In this document: piece after piece, positions 28,734 through 37,195 of the stretch
Layout: the number at the start of each line of letters is the position of its first letter
How positions within the stretch are numbered: position 1 is the first letter of the stretch
Origin: Paludibacteraceae bacterium
Lineage (GTDB): Bacteria > Bacteroidota > Bacteroidia > Bacteroidales > Paludibacteraceae
Direction: 5' to 3'
Assembly: GCA_017551025.1 (NCBI GenBank)
Contig: JAFZNG010000008.1
Span: forward strand, 1-64,000
Length of the DNA stretch: 64,000 nucleotides
Translations under genes and position numbers: made by a program
Notes under the pieces: generated by a model
The model's input: the letters and a program-made list of their open reading frames with translations, nothing else
What the model was told of the DNA's origin: nothing
Database searches by the model: none

Positions 28734-29659
28734 TAGTTCACTTCCGGATGGATGTCAATTCCGAATTTTGTTTTTACGCTTTCGCATATCTCCTGGGCGA
28801 GGCGCATGATGTCTGCTGAGGTGGCGTTGTCGGCATTGACGAGCACGAGGGGTTGGCGTGGCCAGACCTGTGCACCGCCGAGTCGTTTGCCTTTCCAGCC
28901 GCATTGCTCGATCATCCACGCCGCAGGGATCTTAACGCCTTGGGGCGAGGGGAAATGCGGCATGTCGGGATATAGCTTGAGCAGTTCGTCGGCTTTCTCG
29001 GGGGTCACGAAGGGATTCATGAAGAACGATCCTGCCGAGCCTACTTCGCCCACTTTGGGGAGTTTGCCGTTGCGGGTCTCGATGATCTCCTGGCGGGTCT
29101 TGGTGGCGTCGCCGGGCGTAACGTGATAGACGACGGAGGTGACGATATAGCGGCCACGGAGTTCGTGCTTGAAGGCGCTGTCGCGGTAGCCGAAGCGGCA
29201 TTCGGCATTGGAGAATACGCGTTCCTCCAGGGTCTCTGTGTCCAGGGTATGGACGCGCACGATGACGTCTTTGGCTTCTACGCCGTACGCACCTACGTTT
29301 TGCACGGCCGAAGCCCCCACCTCACCCGGGATGAGGCTTAGTTTCTCCATGCCGCAATAGTGCATGTCGGTCAGTTGGGCGATGAGGTCGTCGAGTCGGA
29401 GTCCGTTTTGTGCTTCTACGGTCTCGTCGTCCAGGAAGCGGGCACGCGCCATGGCGGAGTGCAGTACGACGCCGTCGAAATCGCCGGTAAAGAGCAGGTT
29501 GGAGCCCTGCCCGATATGTAGGATCCGTTCGCCGCGGAACTGACGTAAGAGGGCTTTGAGGTCCTCGATACTCTGATACTCCGCAAACACCTTCGTTCGG
29601 ACATCCATCCCGAACGTGTTGTACGGCAAAAGAGAGATGTTATATTGGATTTTCTCCAT
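28727..29659 (-). CDS. murB: UDP-N-acetylmuramate dehydrogenase
   Basis: MurB is a flavoprotein that reduces the MurA product with NADPH to UDP-MurNAc. The 310-residue protein has the FAD-binding motifs HIGQGSNLLFTGDFDG and LSLIPGEVGASAVQNVGAYG. It also has the proton-donor serine in GSAGSFFMNPFV and the substrate region AAWMIEQCGWKG. It lies directly upstream of murA and 41 bases after nadE, so the two successive cell-wall enzymes are made from one transcript. Confidence 0.96.
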   Translation of the reverse strand: MEKIQYNISLLPYNTFGMDVRTKVFAEYQSIEDLKALLRQFRGERILHIGQGSNLLFTGDFDGVVLHSAMARARFLDDETVEAQNGLRLDDLIAQLTDMHYCGMEKLSLIPGEVGASAVQNVGAYGVEAKDVIVRVHTLDTETLEERVFSNAECRFGYRDSAFKHELRGRYIVTSVVYHVTPGDATKTRQEIIETRNGKLPKVGEVGSAGSFFMNPFVTPEKADELLKLYPDMPHFPSPQGVKIPAAWMIEQCGWKGKRLGGAQVWPRQPLVLVNADNATSADIMRLAQEICESVKTKFGIDIHPEVNYI

Positions 29660-29693
29660 TAAATTAAAAATTCAAAATTAAAAATTAAAAATG
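29660..29693. repeat. AATTAAAAATT spacer repeat (family A)
   Basis: Three units and a variant (AATTCAAAATT) fill the gap between nadE and murB. Confidence 0.75.
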
Positions 29694-29700
29694 ATCCCTG

Positions 29701-31632
29701 TCAAATCTCGTTGATATCTGACGGCATGCGCCAGTCGCCGCGGGGCGAGAGGCTGACGGGCACCACTTTCGGTCCGTCGGGCATACACGAGCGCTTGAAC
29801 TGCTGGCGGAAGAAGCGGCGCATGAATTCGTTGAGCCACTTGCTGATCGTCTGATCGTCGTACTTATCCTCGAAGGCGCGCTCGGCCATATACCGTATCT
29901 TTTCGCGCGTGAAACCATAGCGAAGGAAGTAGTAGAGGAAATAATCGTGCAATTCGTAAGGTCCGACCTTATCTTCCGTGATTTGAGCGATATCGCCGTT
30001 ATCGTCGGCGGGCAGCAATTCGGGAGAGATAGGTGTCTCTACGACGTTCATCAGTACGGGGCGAAGTGCATCTTCAAAGAGGTTGTCGGCGGCATAGCTG
30101 ACGAGGAACTTAACGAGTGTCTTGGGGATGCCGGCGTTGAGTCCGTACATCGACATTTGGTCGCCCGAGTAGGTGCACCAGCCCAGGGCCAGTTCGCTCA
30201 GGTCGCCCGTGCCGACGACAAGTCCGTTCAGTTGGTTGGCGACATCCATGAGCACCAGGGTACGGATACGTGCTTGGGCATTCTCGTAGGTGATGTCGCG
30301 GCTGTCGAGCGGATGGTCGATATCGCTCAAGTGCTGGGTAGCCATGTCGCGGATAGGTATCTCGCGCATGGTGATGCCTAGCAGTTGCATGAGCTGCAGG
30401 GCGTTTTGGTAGGTGCGGTCACTCGTGCCAAAGCCCGGCATGGTGACACCTACGATACGGTTGCGCTCGTAGCCGAGTTGGTCGGCAGCCAGCACACAAC
30501 TGATAAGTGCCAGTGTGGAGTCGAGTCCGCCCGAGATACCGAGCACCAGGGTCTGGGCGTGGGTATGTTCCCACCGGCGCATGAGACCGCTGGTCTGGAT
30601 CGAGAAGACGTCCATGGCGTACTGGTCCTGCTCCTCCTTACGCGGCAGGAACGGCAGCGGCCAGAAGAGGCGATGGAGCGGTTCGGTAAAGCCCTCTTCG
30701 CTCTCGATAGGCGCTACGTTGATATGGCGGTAGTGGCCTTGTTTGTCCTTGGTGAAATTGGTGTTGCGCTGGCGGTCTACGCGCAGACGTTCGATATCGA
30801 TCTCCTGGATAACCATGGCACTCACGCGCTGGAAGCGGTCACCCTCGGAGAGTATCTTGCCGTTCTCGGCGATATACGTACTGCCGGAGAAGACGACGTC
30901 TGTTGTACTCTCCCCTACGCCGGAGGAGGTATAGATATAGCCGCAGTGCACGCGTGCTGACTGCTGGGTAATCATCTGGCGGCGGTAGGCATTCTTGCCC
31001 ACCACGCAGTTGCTCGACGAGAGGTTGAAGATCAGTTCCGCCCCCTGGATAGCCAGTTGGGTGGACGGCGGCATCGGGCTCCAGAGGTCCTCGCATATCT
31101 CGATACCGAAGCAGTAGTTGCGGGTGGAGAACAGCAGGTCGGTGCCGAAGGGTACGTCGCCGCACCATAGCTCGATCTGCGGGATACGCGGTGCCAGGCC
31201 ACCGGGGGTATATTCGCGGGTAGCGCGACCGGAGGTGAACCACCGTTTCTCGTAGAACTCACCCGTGTTGGGCAGGTTGACCTTGGGCACGACACCCATC
31301 ACCTCGCCGTCGGTCATGACGAACGCACAGTTGAACAGGTCGTTGTCCACCTTAAGCGGCGCACCGATCAGCACGATCAGGGCCTTGCCGCGGGTATAGT
31401 TGCATACGTCCTCGAGGGCCGCCATGGCATTTTGCTGGAGCTGCTGGGTGAAGAACAAATCGCCGCAGGTATATCCCGTCAGCGTCAGTTCCGGGAAGCA
31501 CAGCACCTCTACGCCTTCGCGCAGCGCCTCGTCGATCTGTTGTTTCACTTCCTGTGCGTTATACGCACAATCCGCCACGTGTACCATGGGCACTGCTGCC
31601 GCCACGCGAACAAAACCAAAATTCGTATCCAT
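29701..31632 (-). CDS. nadE: NAD+ synthase, glutamine-hydrolysing
   Basis: This enzyme makes NAD+ from deamido-NAD+ with ATP and ammonia taken from glutamine. The 643-residue protein starts with a nitrilase-type glutaminase domain: Glu in CFPELTLTGYTCGDL, Lys in VVPKVNLPNTGEFYEKRW and the nucleophilic Cys in FGIEICEDLW. The synthetase domain follows (about 360-640), with the P-loop LGISGGLDSTLALI and VGTGDLSELALGW. The frame is open back to 31755, but the promoter at 31659-31690 lies in that part, so the ATG at 31632 is the start. It heads a long co-directional run. Confidence 0.96.
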   Translation of the reverse strand: MDTNFGFVRVAAAVPMVHVADCAYNAQEVKQQIDEALREGVEVLCFPELTLTGYTCGDLFFTQQLQQNAMAALEDVCNYTRGKALIVLIGAPLKVDNDLFNCAFVMTDGEVMGVVPKVNLPNTGEFYEKRWFTSGRATREYTPGGLAPRIPQIELWCGDVPFGTDLLFSTRNYCFGIEICEDLWSPMPPSTQLAIQGAELIFNLSSSNCVVGKNAYRRQMITQQSARVHCGYIYTSSGVGESTTDVVFSGSTYIAENGKILSEGDRFQRVSAMVIQEIDIERLRVDRQRNTNFTKDKQGHYRHINVAPIESEEGFTEPLHRLFWPLPFLPRKEEQDQYAMDVFSIQTSGLMRRWEHTHAQTLVLGISGGLDSTLALISCVLAADQLGYERNRIVGVTMPGFGTSDRTYQNALQLMQLLGITMREIPIRDMATQHLSDIDHPLDSRDITYENAQARIRTLVLMDVANQLNGLVVGTGDLSELALGWCTYSGDQMSMYGLNAGIPKTLVKFLVSYAADNLFEDALRPVLMNVVETPISPELLPADDNGDIAQITEDKVGPYELHDYFLYYFLRYGFTREKIRYMAERAFEDKYDDQTISKWLNEFMRRFFRQQFKRSCMPDGPKVVPVSLSPRGDWRMPSDINEI

Positions 31633-31658
31633 TTTTCGCCAAATTATGTTTTCGGGTG

Positions 31659-31690
31659 CAAAGGTACGAAAAAAAAATGACATACACAAG
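31659..31690 (-). promoter_or_regulatory. Bacteroidota-type promoter for nadE and downstream genes
   Basis: Read on the minus strand, CTTG (31687-31690) followed by TGTATGTC, then a T-rich spacer (20 bases in all) and TACCTTTG (31659-31666). Confidence 0.85.
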
Positions 31691-31714
31691 AGTGTATGCC
31701 TATTTTTTGCATTT

Positions 31715-32122
31715 TTAGCCGACAGCGGCTTGCGGAAGGGCCGGCTGGGTAGCATGGAGGGAGGTGATAAGGGTGTCAGTGGCTCGGCGTTTCTTGGGAT
31801 GGACGGGTGTGAGGAAAAGTTGATAGACGCGCCGTCCCCGGTAGAACATGCGCTTGCGGCTGGTTTGGGGTCGGCACATAATCCAAAAGCCGCACTCTTC
31901 CGCTTCGGGGAGGGTGTTGAGTCGTCCGACAGGCGGGGTGTCGAACAGTTTGCAAGAGAAGGTTATTTCGATGGACATTGACGTGTCCCGTTTGCGCCTA
32001 TGCACCATTTTGGCACCGAGTCTCTCACGAAGCCGGAGGAAGAAACGATAGAGGACAGGATGGATCTTGCAATGCGGGGCATCGCACTTAAGAAGGGGCG
32101 TTATTTTGGCGAGAGGTTTCAT
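31715..32122 (-). CDS. Uncertain small basic protein
   Basis: A 135-residue frame begins at the ATG at 32122 (MKPLAKITPLLKCDAPHC). It is very rich in Arg and Lys, has cysteines near both ends of its first half, and has no signal peptide or membrane span. I recognise no family. It fills what would otherwise be a 600-base gap and starts 8 bases after a dispersed palindromic element (32130-32194). A TAACTTTG box overlaps the leader (32126-32133) but has no TTTG partner 20 bases upstream. It may be a real small gene, a passenger of the element or a chance frame. Confidence 0.35.
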   Translation of the reverse strand: MKPLAKITPLLKCDAPHCKIHPVLYRFFLRLRERLGAKMVHRRKRDTSMSIEITFSCKLFDTPPVGRLNTLPEAEECGFWIMCRPQTSRKRMFYRGRRVYQLFLTPVHPKKRRATDTLITSLHATQPALPQAAVG

Positions 32123-32129
32123 GGGCAAA

Positions 32130-32194
32130 GTTAAAATCACGGGATATATACATAAATGTATATATAGGTAGTGGTGGGATACGTTATTGGCCCG
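32130..32194 (-). repeat. Dispersed palindromic element, copy 1
   Basis: The 65-base unit resembles 54344-54410, sharing GTTAAAATCACGGGATATA at one end and GTGGGATACGT at the other. Its core is a near-perfect palindrome at 32144-32165 with ten-base arms (ATATATACAT and ATGTATATAT) around AA. It lies 3' of the membrane protein gene ending at 32269 and just 5' of the uncertain gene starting at 32122. Confidence 0.75.
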
Positions 32195-32268
32195 ATGAAC
32201 TCAGGTAGTTGGTCTGGCCAGCATAGCTAATTTATTAATTGGATATAAATGCGCTTATTTGATAATCA

Positions 32269-32784
32269 TTACGATATTTGTTCTTGATTCAAGAACTTCT
32301 TCTCATACCGATCCGGACGGCTAAGGATAAAGACATAAATACATAGTGTAGGAACCGCGATCCAGGCACACAGCATAAGGAATATATTCATTAACGGCCA
32401 AATTTCCATACAGGCGTTTTGCTTGCATAATGGCAGACAATCAACGATATAGGAGAGACCGACCAAAGCCATTGGAAGTATTGACAGAAGTAAAGTCAGC
32501 ATGGACACTTTCCGGCGACATTCTAATCTAAGAGGTTCAGCCCCCCGGTTTCGTAGATATGCATATCTAAAAGCCACCACACAGATGTATATTCCGGCGA
32601 TAAATAAAAAGACTATAATTAGAAAACATATTACCAAGAGAATTGACTCCCAGAAGCCCGTCACCTCAAAGGAACCAACAAAGAAGGCGACAAACAGACA
32701 TAAATATAGAGCAACTAAGAATTCGATATAGATAGCTCCAATCCATGTAACAATTTGCCACAATATATTGAAAAAGCGTTTCAC
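32269..32784 (-). CDS. Four-helix membrane protein of unknown function
   Basis: The frame is open to 33069, but a strong promoter (32814-32845) lies inside it, so only the part downstream can be coding. The GTG at 32784 (VKRFFNILWQ) is the likely start, giving 171 residues. Four hydrophobic spans are clear (around residues 8-35, 42-70, 85-108 and 122-145). A short Arg-rich loop (YLRNRGAEPLRLECRRK) lies between spans two and three, and a charged C-terminus ends SRPDRYEKKFLNQEQIS. Cysteines occur in the loop between spans three and four. The family is not recognised. Confidence 0.65.
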   Translation of the reverse strand: MKRFFNILWQIVTWIGAIYIEFLVALYLCLFVAFFVGSFEVTGFWESILLVICFLIIVFLFIAGIYICVVAFRYAYLRNRGAEPLRLECRRKVSMLTLLLSILPMALVGLSYIVDCLPLCKQNACMEIWPLMNIFLMLCAWIAVPTLCIYVFILSRPDRYEKKFLNQEQIS

Positions 32785-32813
32785 AGAATCTACGGTTATT
32801 TCAAAATTCGCTG

Positions 32814-32845
32814 CAAAGGTACTGCTTTTTTCTGATATATGCAAG
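32814..32845 (-). promoter_or_regulatory. Bacteroidota-type promoter for the four-helix membrane protein
   Basis: Read on the minus strand, CTTG (32842-32845) then CATATATC, an A-tract and TACCTTTG (32814-32821), with 20 bases between the boxes. Confidence 0.85.
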
Positions 32846-33232
32846 AAAATCGGGAGAATTTTGTCGGAATACGATTCCGACGCAATGAACAAAGCCATCA
32901 CCGGCCGCAAAAATGCGACCGAAGACAACACCCCCTTAAACTTTAAAAGACAAGTCCGCACCGCAGGTAGTCGTCCAAGCACCGCAGGTAGACATCCGGC
33001 ACGAAATCGCGGGGCTAAAGACCCGCGCACAGGACGAAGAAGACTCACCCGACATAGTAGCGAGTACATACTTTAGAACCGAAGCGATATGCGGGTCATC
33101 GAACGGCGCACATATCGCCCACACACCAGAAAGCCGGAATTCGATTCCGGGCTAACGGACGGAGCACGAAGAAGACGACCGGCTACCAGTCGGAACAACA
33201 GACGAAAGAATTTTCAAAAAATCGCACAGAAA

Positions 33233-33264
33233 TTTGCGTATGTCAAAAAAAAGCAGTACCTTTG
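33233..33264 (+). promoter_or_regulatory. Bacteroidota-type promoter for the nuclease/CHAT pair
   Basis: TTTG (33233-33236), then CGTATGTC and an A-tract, and TACCTTTG (33257-33264), with 20 bases between boxes. The start codon follows 40 bases later. Confidence 0.88.
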
Positions 33265-33304
33265 CCGTTGCTTAGTTTTTTTTTGATCATAAAATCGCAA
33301 TACA

Positions 33305-34345
33305 ATGAAAAAATATCTTCTCATCGTTACCTTGCTGCTCGGCAGTGTGTGGGCCGCAGCATGGAATAGTCCGATCAGTATTCCCAACGTGGGCAACGCC
33401 CGTTTGCACATCGTAGGACAGAACATGGAGAACTACCTCACCAACTTCGATGCCTCCAACAGTTCGTGCAGCAACCAAAGCGAGTTTGACGCGAAAACCA
33501 ATAAGATGGCCAATGTGTTTCTGGCACTCGAGGCGGACATCGTAGCCGTATGCGAAGCGGAGCGCAACGACCAGATATTAGGTTATCTATGCAACGCGAT
33601 GAACACCCTCTCCGGTACGAACGTATGGACGTATATCCAAGACGGCAACTACGCCTACGCCGATGAAGGTGATTACCAGGCTATCAAGTCGGGTTATATC
33701 TACCGCCAGGATAAAGTGGTGCCGGTAGGTAACAGCACCTCCCCCTACTCCTCTTCTTCGTATGAGTATAACGCCCGCATGCGTATCCAACTCTTCCGGG
33801 AGATAGCCACCAACGAACTGTTCACCCTCTCGATCAACCATTTCAAGGCCAAGAGCGGTTCGGACCAAGGCGAGAGTACCCGCCTGCAGAACGTATCCAA
33901 ACTGATCTCCGCATTGAATGCCATCACCGCCGACCCGGATATACTGATCATGGGCGACCTAAATGCCTATATGGGTGAGCAACCGATCATCAATCTGCAA
34001 AACGCCGGATATGAGGAGCAGTTGACGCGCTTCGATGCGGACGCCTATACCTACGTATATCGAGGCAGTCGCGGCATACTGGACCACGCCATGGCCAACA
34101 GCACGATGGCTTCGCAGATCACCGGCGCGTATGCCTATAACATCAATCATGAGGCTTCGTACTCGTACAAGTACTCGGATCATGACGCGGTGCTGGTAGG
34201 ACTGAACCTGGGCGAACAACCAGTCATCGACGCCACGGAGATACCCACCACCGACGGACAGAAGGCACGCAAAGTGCTATACGACGGAAAGATCTATATC
34301 CTGTATAACGGACAGTGGTACGACACTATGGGAAGAAAGCTATAA
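33305..34345 (+). CDS. Secreted endonuclease/exonuclease/phosphatase-family protein with C-terminal tail
   Basis: This 346-residue protein has a signal peptide (residues 1-18, ending VWAAA) and a DNase I-like fold. QNMENY and the metal-binding Glu in DIVAVCEAER are near the start, with NHFKAKSG in the middle, then IMGDLNAY and the catalytic SDHDAVLVG. Known relatives cut DNA, RNA or phosphodiesters of lipids and sugars, so the substrate is open. The last 27 residues form the tail shared with other secreted enzymes here (KVLYDGKIYILYNG). It is the first gene after its own promoter. The TPR-CHAT gene begins 27 bases after its stop, so the two are very likely co-expressed. Confidence 0.88.
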   Translation: MKKYLLIVTLLLGSVWAAAWNSPISIPNVGNARLHIVGQNMENYLTNFDASNSSCSNQSEFDAKTNKMANVFLALEADIVAVCEAERNDQILGYLCNAMNTLSGTNVWTYIQDGNYAYADEGDYQAIKSGYIYRQDKVVPVGNSTSPYSSSSYEYNARMRIQLFREIATNELFTLSINHFKAKSGSDQGESTRLQNVSKLISALNAITADPDILIMGDLNAYMGEQPIINLQNAGYEEQLTRFDADAYTYVYRGSRGILDHAMANSTMASQITGAYAYNINHEASYSYKYSDHDAVLVGLNLGEQPVIDATEIPTTDGQKARKVLYDGKIYILYNGQWYDTMGRKL

Positions 34346-34372
34346 GGCAAAAACAACTAAACAACAGATCGT

Positions 34373-37132
34373 ATGAAAAAATTCGGATTGCTGGTCAGCA
34401 TGCTGCTATGTAGCCTGCTGCTCTTTGCTCAGACAGCCGCAGACTATGAAGCGCGTATCAAACAAGCTACCAAGGCAAAAGACCTGGAAGCCATGCTCGC
34501 TATCTCGCAGGAGATAGACGCGATGTACGAGGCCGGAACCGTAGATCAGGAGCTCAACGAACAGTATATCCTGCTATGGAACATGATCGGTTTTCACCTC
34601 ATCGGTCAGAACCGGTTTACCGAAGCCATAGAGGGACTGAGTCACGCCATGACGCTCACGGGTGAGAACAAAGCGCTCTACCAGCGGACTTGTAGCACCC
34701 TGGGACAAGCCTATTCCTACTGGTCGTTATCCGAGAATGCCCACCATCGTTTCGAACATGCCATCGAGTTGTCGCACCGTGCCATCGACTACGCCCTGGA
34801 GGGACTCAACGGCAACCTGTTCGTCGGCGAACATATCGCCTTATCCCGTTTACTTACAGCCCTTTACCGCCTGGACGAAGCCGAGCAGACATTGGTGCAG
34901 GCTTTTCAGTACAACGAAGATCTAAAGGGCAAACGCTACGCGCAGTACAAAGGGGATATCGGCACGCAACTCGGCGAGATATATGTCCTACGTGAGAAAT
35001 ACCCGGACGCCATCGAATTGCTCGAAGAAGCCTTCGGTATCTACTACGAATTGGATAGCGAGATCGGCAAGCATAAGATGATGGTCATCTCCACCAAACT
35101 CGCCAACCTCTACGATCTCCAGCTCCACAACCAAGAGAAAGCAAAATTCTGGAAGGACATCACCGCCGAACTGGAAGCCGAAAGCGACCCACATACCAGT
35201 ATGCGCGAAAGCGAGATGCTCAGTCAGGTTCAGCGCATGAGCGAAGCCGCCAAAGCCGGCGCCATAGGCGACAAAGAGGAAGCCATCCGGCTCTACCGGG
35301 AATTAATCCGCGACATGCTCGCCAATCCCAACGCCGACCGAACTACCGTCGCCGACTGCTATCAGAACGTAGGTACGCTAAACATCAGCCTCGGTCGATT
35401 CGACGAAGCACAGGAAGCGCTACAGACTGCCATAAAGTACCTGGAGGGACAACCTATCAGTCCCGTGACCGTCAACAGTCATCACTTCCTCAGCATTGCA
35501 TATGCCCGGCAGGAGAAATACACGGAAGCCGTAGCCGCAGCAGCCCGAGCCGCAGCCCTCGGCGACTCGATTTACGACTCCGATAGCCAAAAACGCGCCG
35601 AGTTGTACAAGTTTCTCGCTAATTTCCAGGCATTCAACAACGATACCGAAGCCGCCAAGCAAAACCTCATGATCATGATGGAGATCAGTATGCGCAACAT
35701 ACGCAAGACTTTCTCCTACCTCACGGCGCAGGAACGCGAGAGTTACTGGAACGAACTCCAGGAGAACCTACTCATCATGCAGCCCTTCCTCTATCTCATG
35801 CGCGAAAACAATTCCATATATACCGATGCGCTATACGATGTACAGCTGCTATGCAAAGGATTGTTGCTGCAGTCGGAGATCGAGATGCAGCGTATCGTAG
35901 AGCAATCCCCTGAATTGCGCGAACTGACCGAACAACTGTCGGCCCTAAAGCACCAGATCGCCCTAGAGCAAGAGTCGCCCGACTCGCTACGCGTGATGAA
36001 GATGCAGGCCGAGTGGCTGGAGCAGGAACTGATCGCCAAGAGCCGCCAGATGGGAGACTACCTGCGATTTTTGGACATCACCCACGAGGACGTACGCCGT
36101 GCCCTACCCCAAGGCACTGCCGCGATAGAGTTCGGTACGTTCCGGTATCGGAAAGACTCGATGATGACCGTAGCGTACGTGATGAAACCCGAGTGGCAGC
36201 ACGTACGGGTAGTAGCCCTATTCGACCAGCGCCGTTGGGACGCCATCCCTGCCCGCCAGCTCTATACTACGCCCGAGGCTTACCAACTCGTATGGGCGCC
36301 GATACTGGAGGCCGTAGGCGAGGTAGATACGATCTATTTCGCCCCTTCGGGCAGTCTGTACAACACCGCCATCGAGTACCTACCCGATGAGGACGAGCAG
36401 TATATAGGTGACCGTATTCCTATGGTACGCCTCTCCTCGACCAGACGACTGGCGATGCACCCGGACAAGGCGAAAGGACAACGCGCTGTGCTCTTCGGCG
36501 GACTGCGCTACCGGGAGGATAGCAAGTGGCGTTATCTGGACGGATCGCTCAACGAGGTAAACAGTCTGAGCAAAGTTCTCCGCAAATCGAAGCTCTACAC
36601 TGCCGACAAGGGCAACGAAGCCGCCTTCGACCAACTAAGCGGCAGCGAGTACGGCATCCTGCATATCGCCACCCACGGTTTCTCGCTCGCCGTACCGGAG
36701 GCGGAGCAGCAGAACCTACACAGCGGACTGCAGTACTGCGGACTCGTGCTGTCGGGTGGCGGTGACACTCCCGCCGGACAACGCATCCCGACCGCTCAGG
36801 ACGGCATACTGACGGCTCAGGAGCTGTCGCTCATGGATCTGAGTCGATGCCAGATAGCCGTTCTCTCGGCCTGCCGCACCGCCCTTGGCGTCATCTCGTC
36901 GGACGGCGTGCTGGGTCTACAACGCGGACTGAAGATGGCGGGCGTAGAGACACTCATCCTATCGCTATGGGACGTCAACGACCAGGCGACGCAACTGCTC
37001 ATGACGGAGTTCTACCGCAACTGGATTATGCACCGCCAATCCAAGCGCGAAGCCTTCCGTAATGCCCAGAACACGGTGCGTCAACGCTACGAGGAACCCG
37101 ACTACTGGGCAGGATTTATCCTGCTCGACTAA
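34373..37132 (+). CDS. Secreted TPR-CHAT caspase-like peptidase
   Basis: CHAT domains are caspase-related cysteine peptidases. The 919-residue protein has a signal peptide (cleavage after LLLFAQ). About 400 residues of TPR-like helical repeats follow (for example RFDEAQEALQTAIKYLEGQ), then a long helical linker. The CHAT domain occupies about residues 590-919. The catalytic dyad is visible: His near 768 in HIATHGFSL and Cys near 834 in LSACRTALG. The end, PDYWAGFILLD, is typical. It lacks the C-terminal tail of its neighbour. Export distinguishes it from cytosolic TPR-CHAT proteins of CRISPR type III-E and gasdermin systems, none of which is near. Its substrate is unknown. Confidence 0.9.
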   Translation: MKKFGLLVSMLLCSLLLFAQTAADYEARIKQATKAKDLEAMLAISQEIDAMYEAGTVDQELNEQYILLWNMIGFHLIGQNRFTEAIEGLSHAMTLTGENKALYQRTCSTLGQAYSYWSLSENAHHRFEHAIELSHRAIDYALEGLNGNLFVGEHIALSRLLTALYRLDEAEQTLVQAFQYNEDLKGKRYAQYKGDIGTQLGEIYVLREKYPDAIELLEEAFGIYYELDSEIGKHKMMVISTKLANLYDLQLHNQEKAKFWKDITAELEAESDPHTSMRESEMLSQVQRMSEAAKAGAIGDKEEAIRLYRELIRDMLANPNADRTTVADCYQNVGTLNISLGRFDEAQEALQTAIKYLEGQPISPVTVNSHHFLSIAYARQEKYTEAVAAAARAAALGDSIYDSDSQKRAELYKFLANFQAFNNDTEAAKQNLMIMMEISMRNIRKTFSYLTAQERESYWNELQENLLIMQPFLYLMRENNSIYTDALYDVQLLCKGLLLQSEIEMQRIVEQSPELRELTEQLSALKHQIALEQESPDSLRVMKMQAEWLEQELIAKSRQMGDYLRFLDITHEDVRRALPQGTAAIEFGTFRYRKDSMMTVAYVMKPEWQHVRVVALFDQRRWDAIPARQLYTTPEAYQLVWAPILEAVGEVDTIYFAPSGSLYNTAIEYLPDEDEQYIGDRIPMVRLSSTRRLAMHPDKAKGQRAVLFGGLRYREDSKWRYLDGSLNEVNSLSKVLRKSKLYTADKGNEAAFDQLSGSEYGILHIATHGFSLAVPEAEQQNLHSGLQYCGLVLSGGGDTPAGQRIPTAQDGILTAQELSLMDLSRCQIAVLSACRTALGVISSDGVLGLQRGLKMAGVETLILSLWDVNDQATQLLMTEFYRNWIMHRQSKREAFRNAQNTVRQRYEEPDYWAGFILLD

Positions 37133-37156
37133 GTCGGCGGATGAAAAAAAATGCAG

Positions 37157-37195
37157 AAAAAACGCACATAGATTTGCATATGTGTGTTTTTTTTT
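37157..37195 (+). terminator. Intrinsic terminator after the CHAT gene, merged with a promoter
   Basis: Bases 37157-37170 pair with 37179-37192 (14 pairs with one G-T), around the loop GATTTGCA, and run into a T-tract. The loop contains the TTTG box of the next promoter, and the T-tract is that promoter's spacer. Confidence 0.75.

Larger units (their letters stand above)
32785..33304. other. Intergenic region between divergent promoters (520 bp)
   Basis: No credible gene is seen. The stretch holds the minus-strand promoter 32814-32845 and the plus-strand promoter 33233-33264. Between them are two similar hairpins: CGGAAT-ACG-ATTCCG within 32863-32881 and CGGAAT-TCG-ATTCCG within 33134-33150. 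A direct repeat GCACCGCAGGTAG occurs at about 32957-32969 and 32979-32991. The rest is GC-richer than the promoters and looks like neither coding sequence nor a tRNA. A degenerate gene or an unrecognised small RNA is possible. Confidence 0.5.

Noticed and set aside
33121..33160. T-arm-like sequence GGAATTCGATTCC as a remnant tRNA
   Set aside because: No acceptor, D or anticodon arms can be drawn around it; the similar hairpin at 32863 shows that it belongs to a hairpin pair instead.
34373..37132. TPR-CHAT protein as part of a CRISPR type III-E (Craspase) or gasdermin system
   Set aside because: It has a signal peptide, and there is no gRAMP, CRISPR array, cas gene or gasdermin-like gene nearby.
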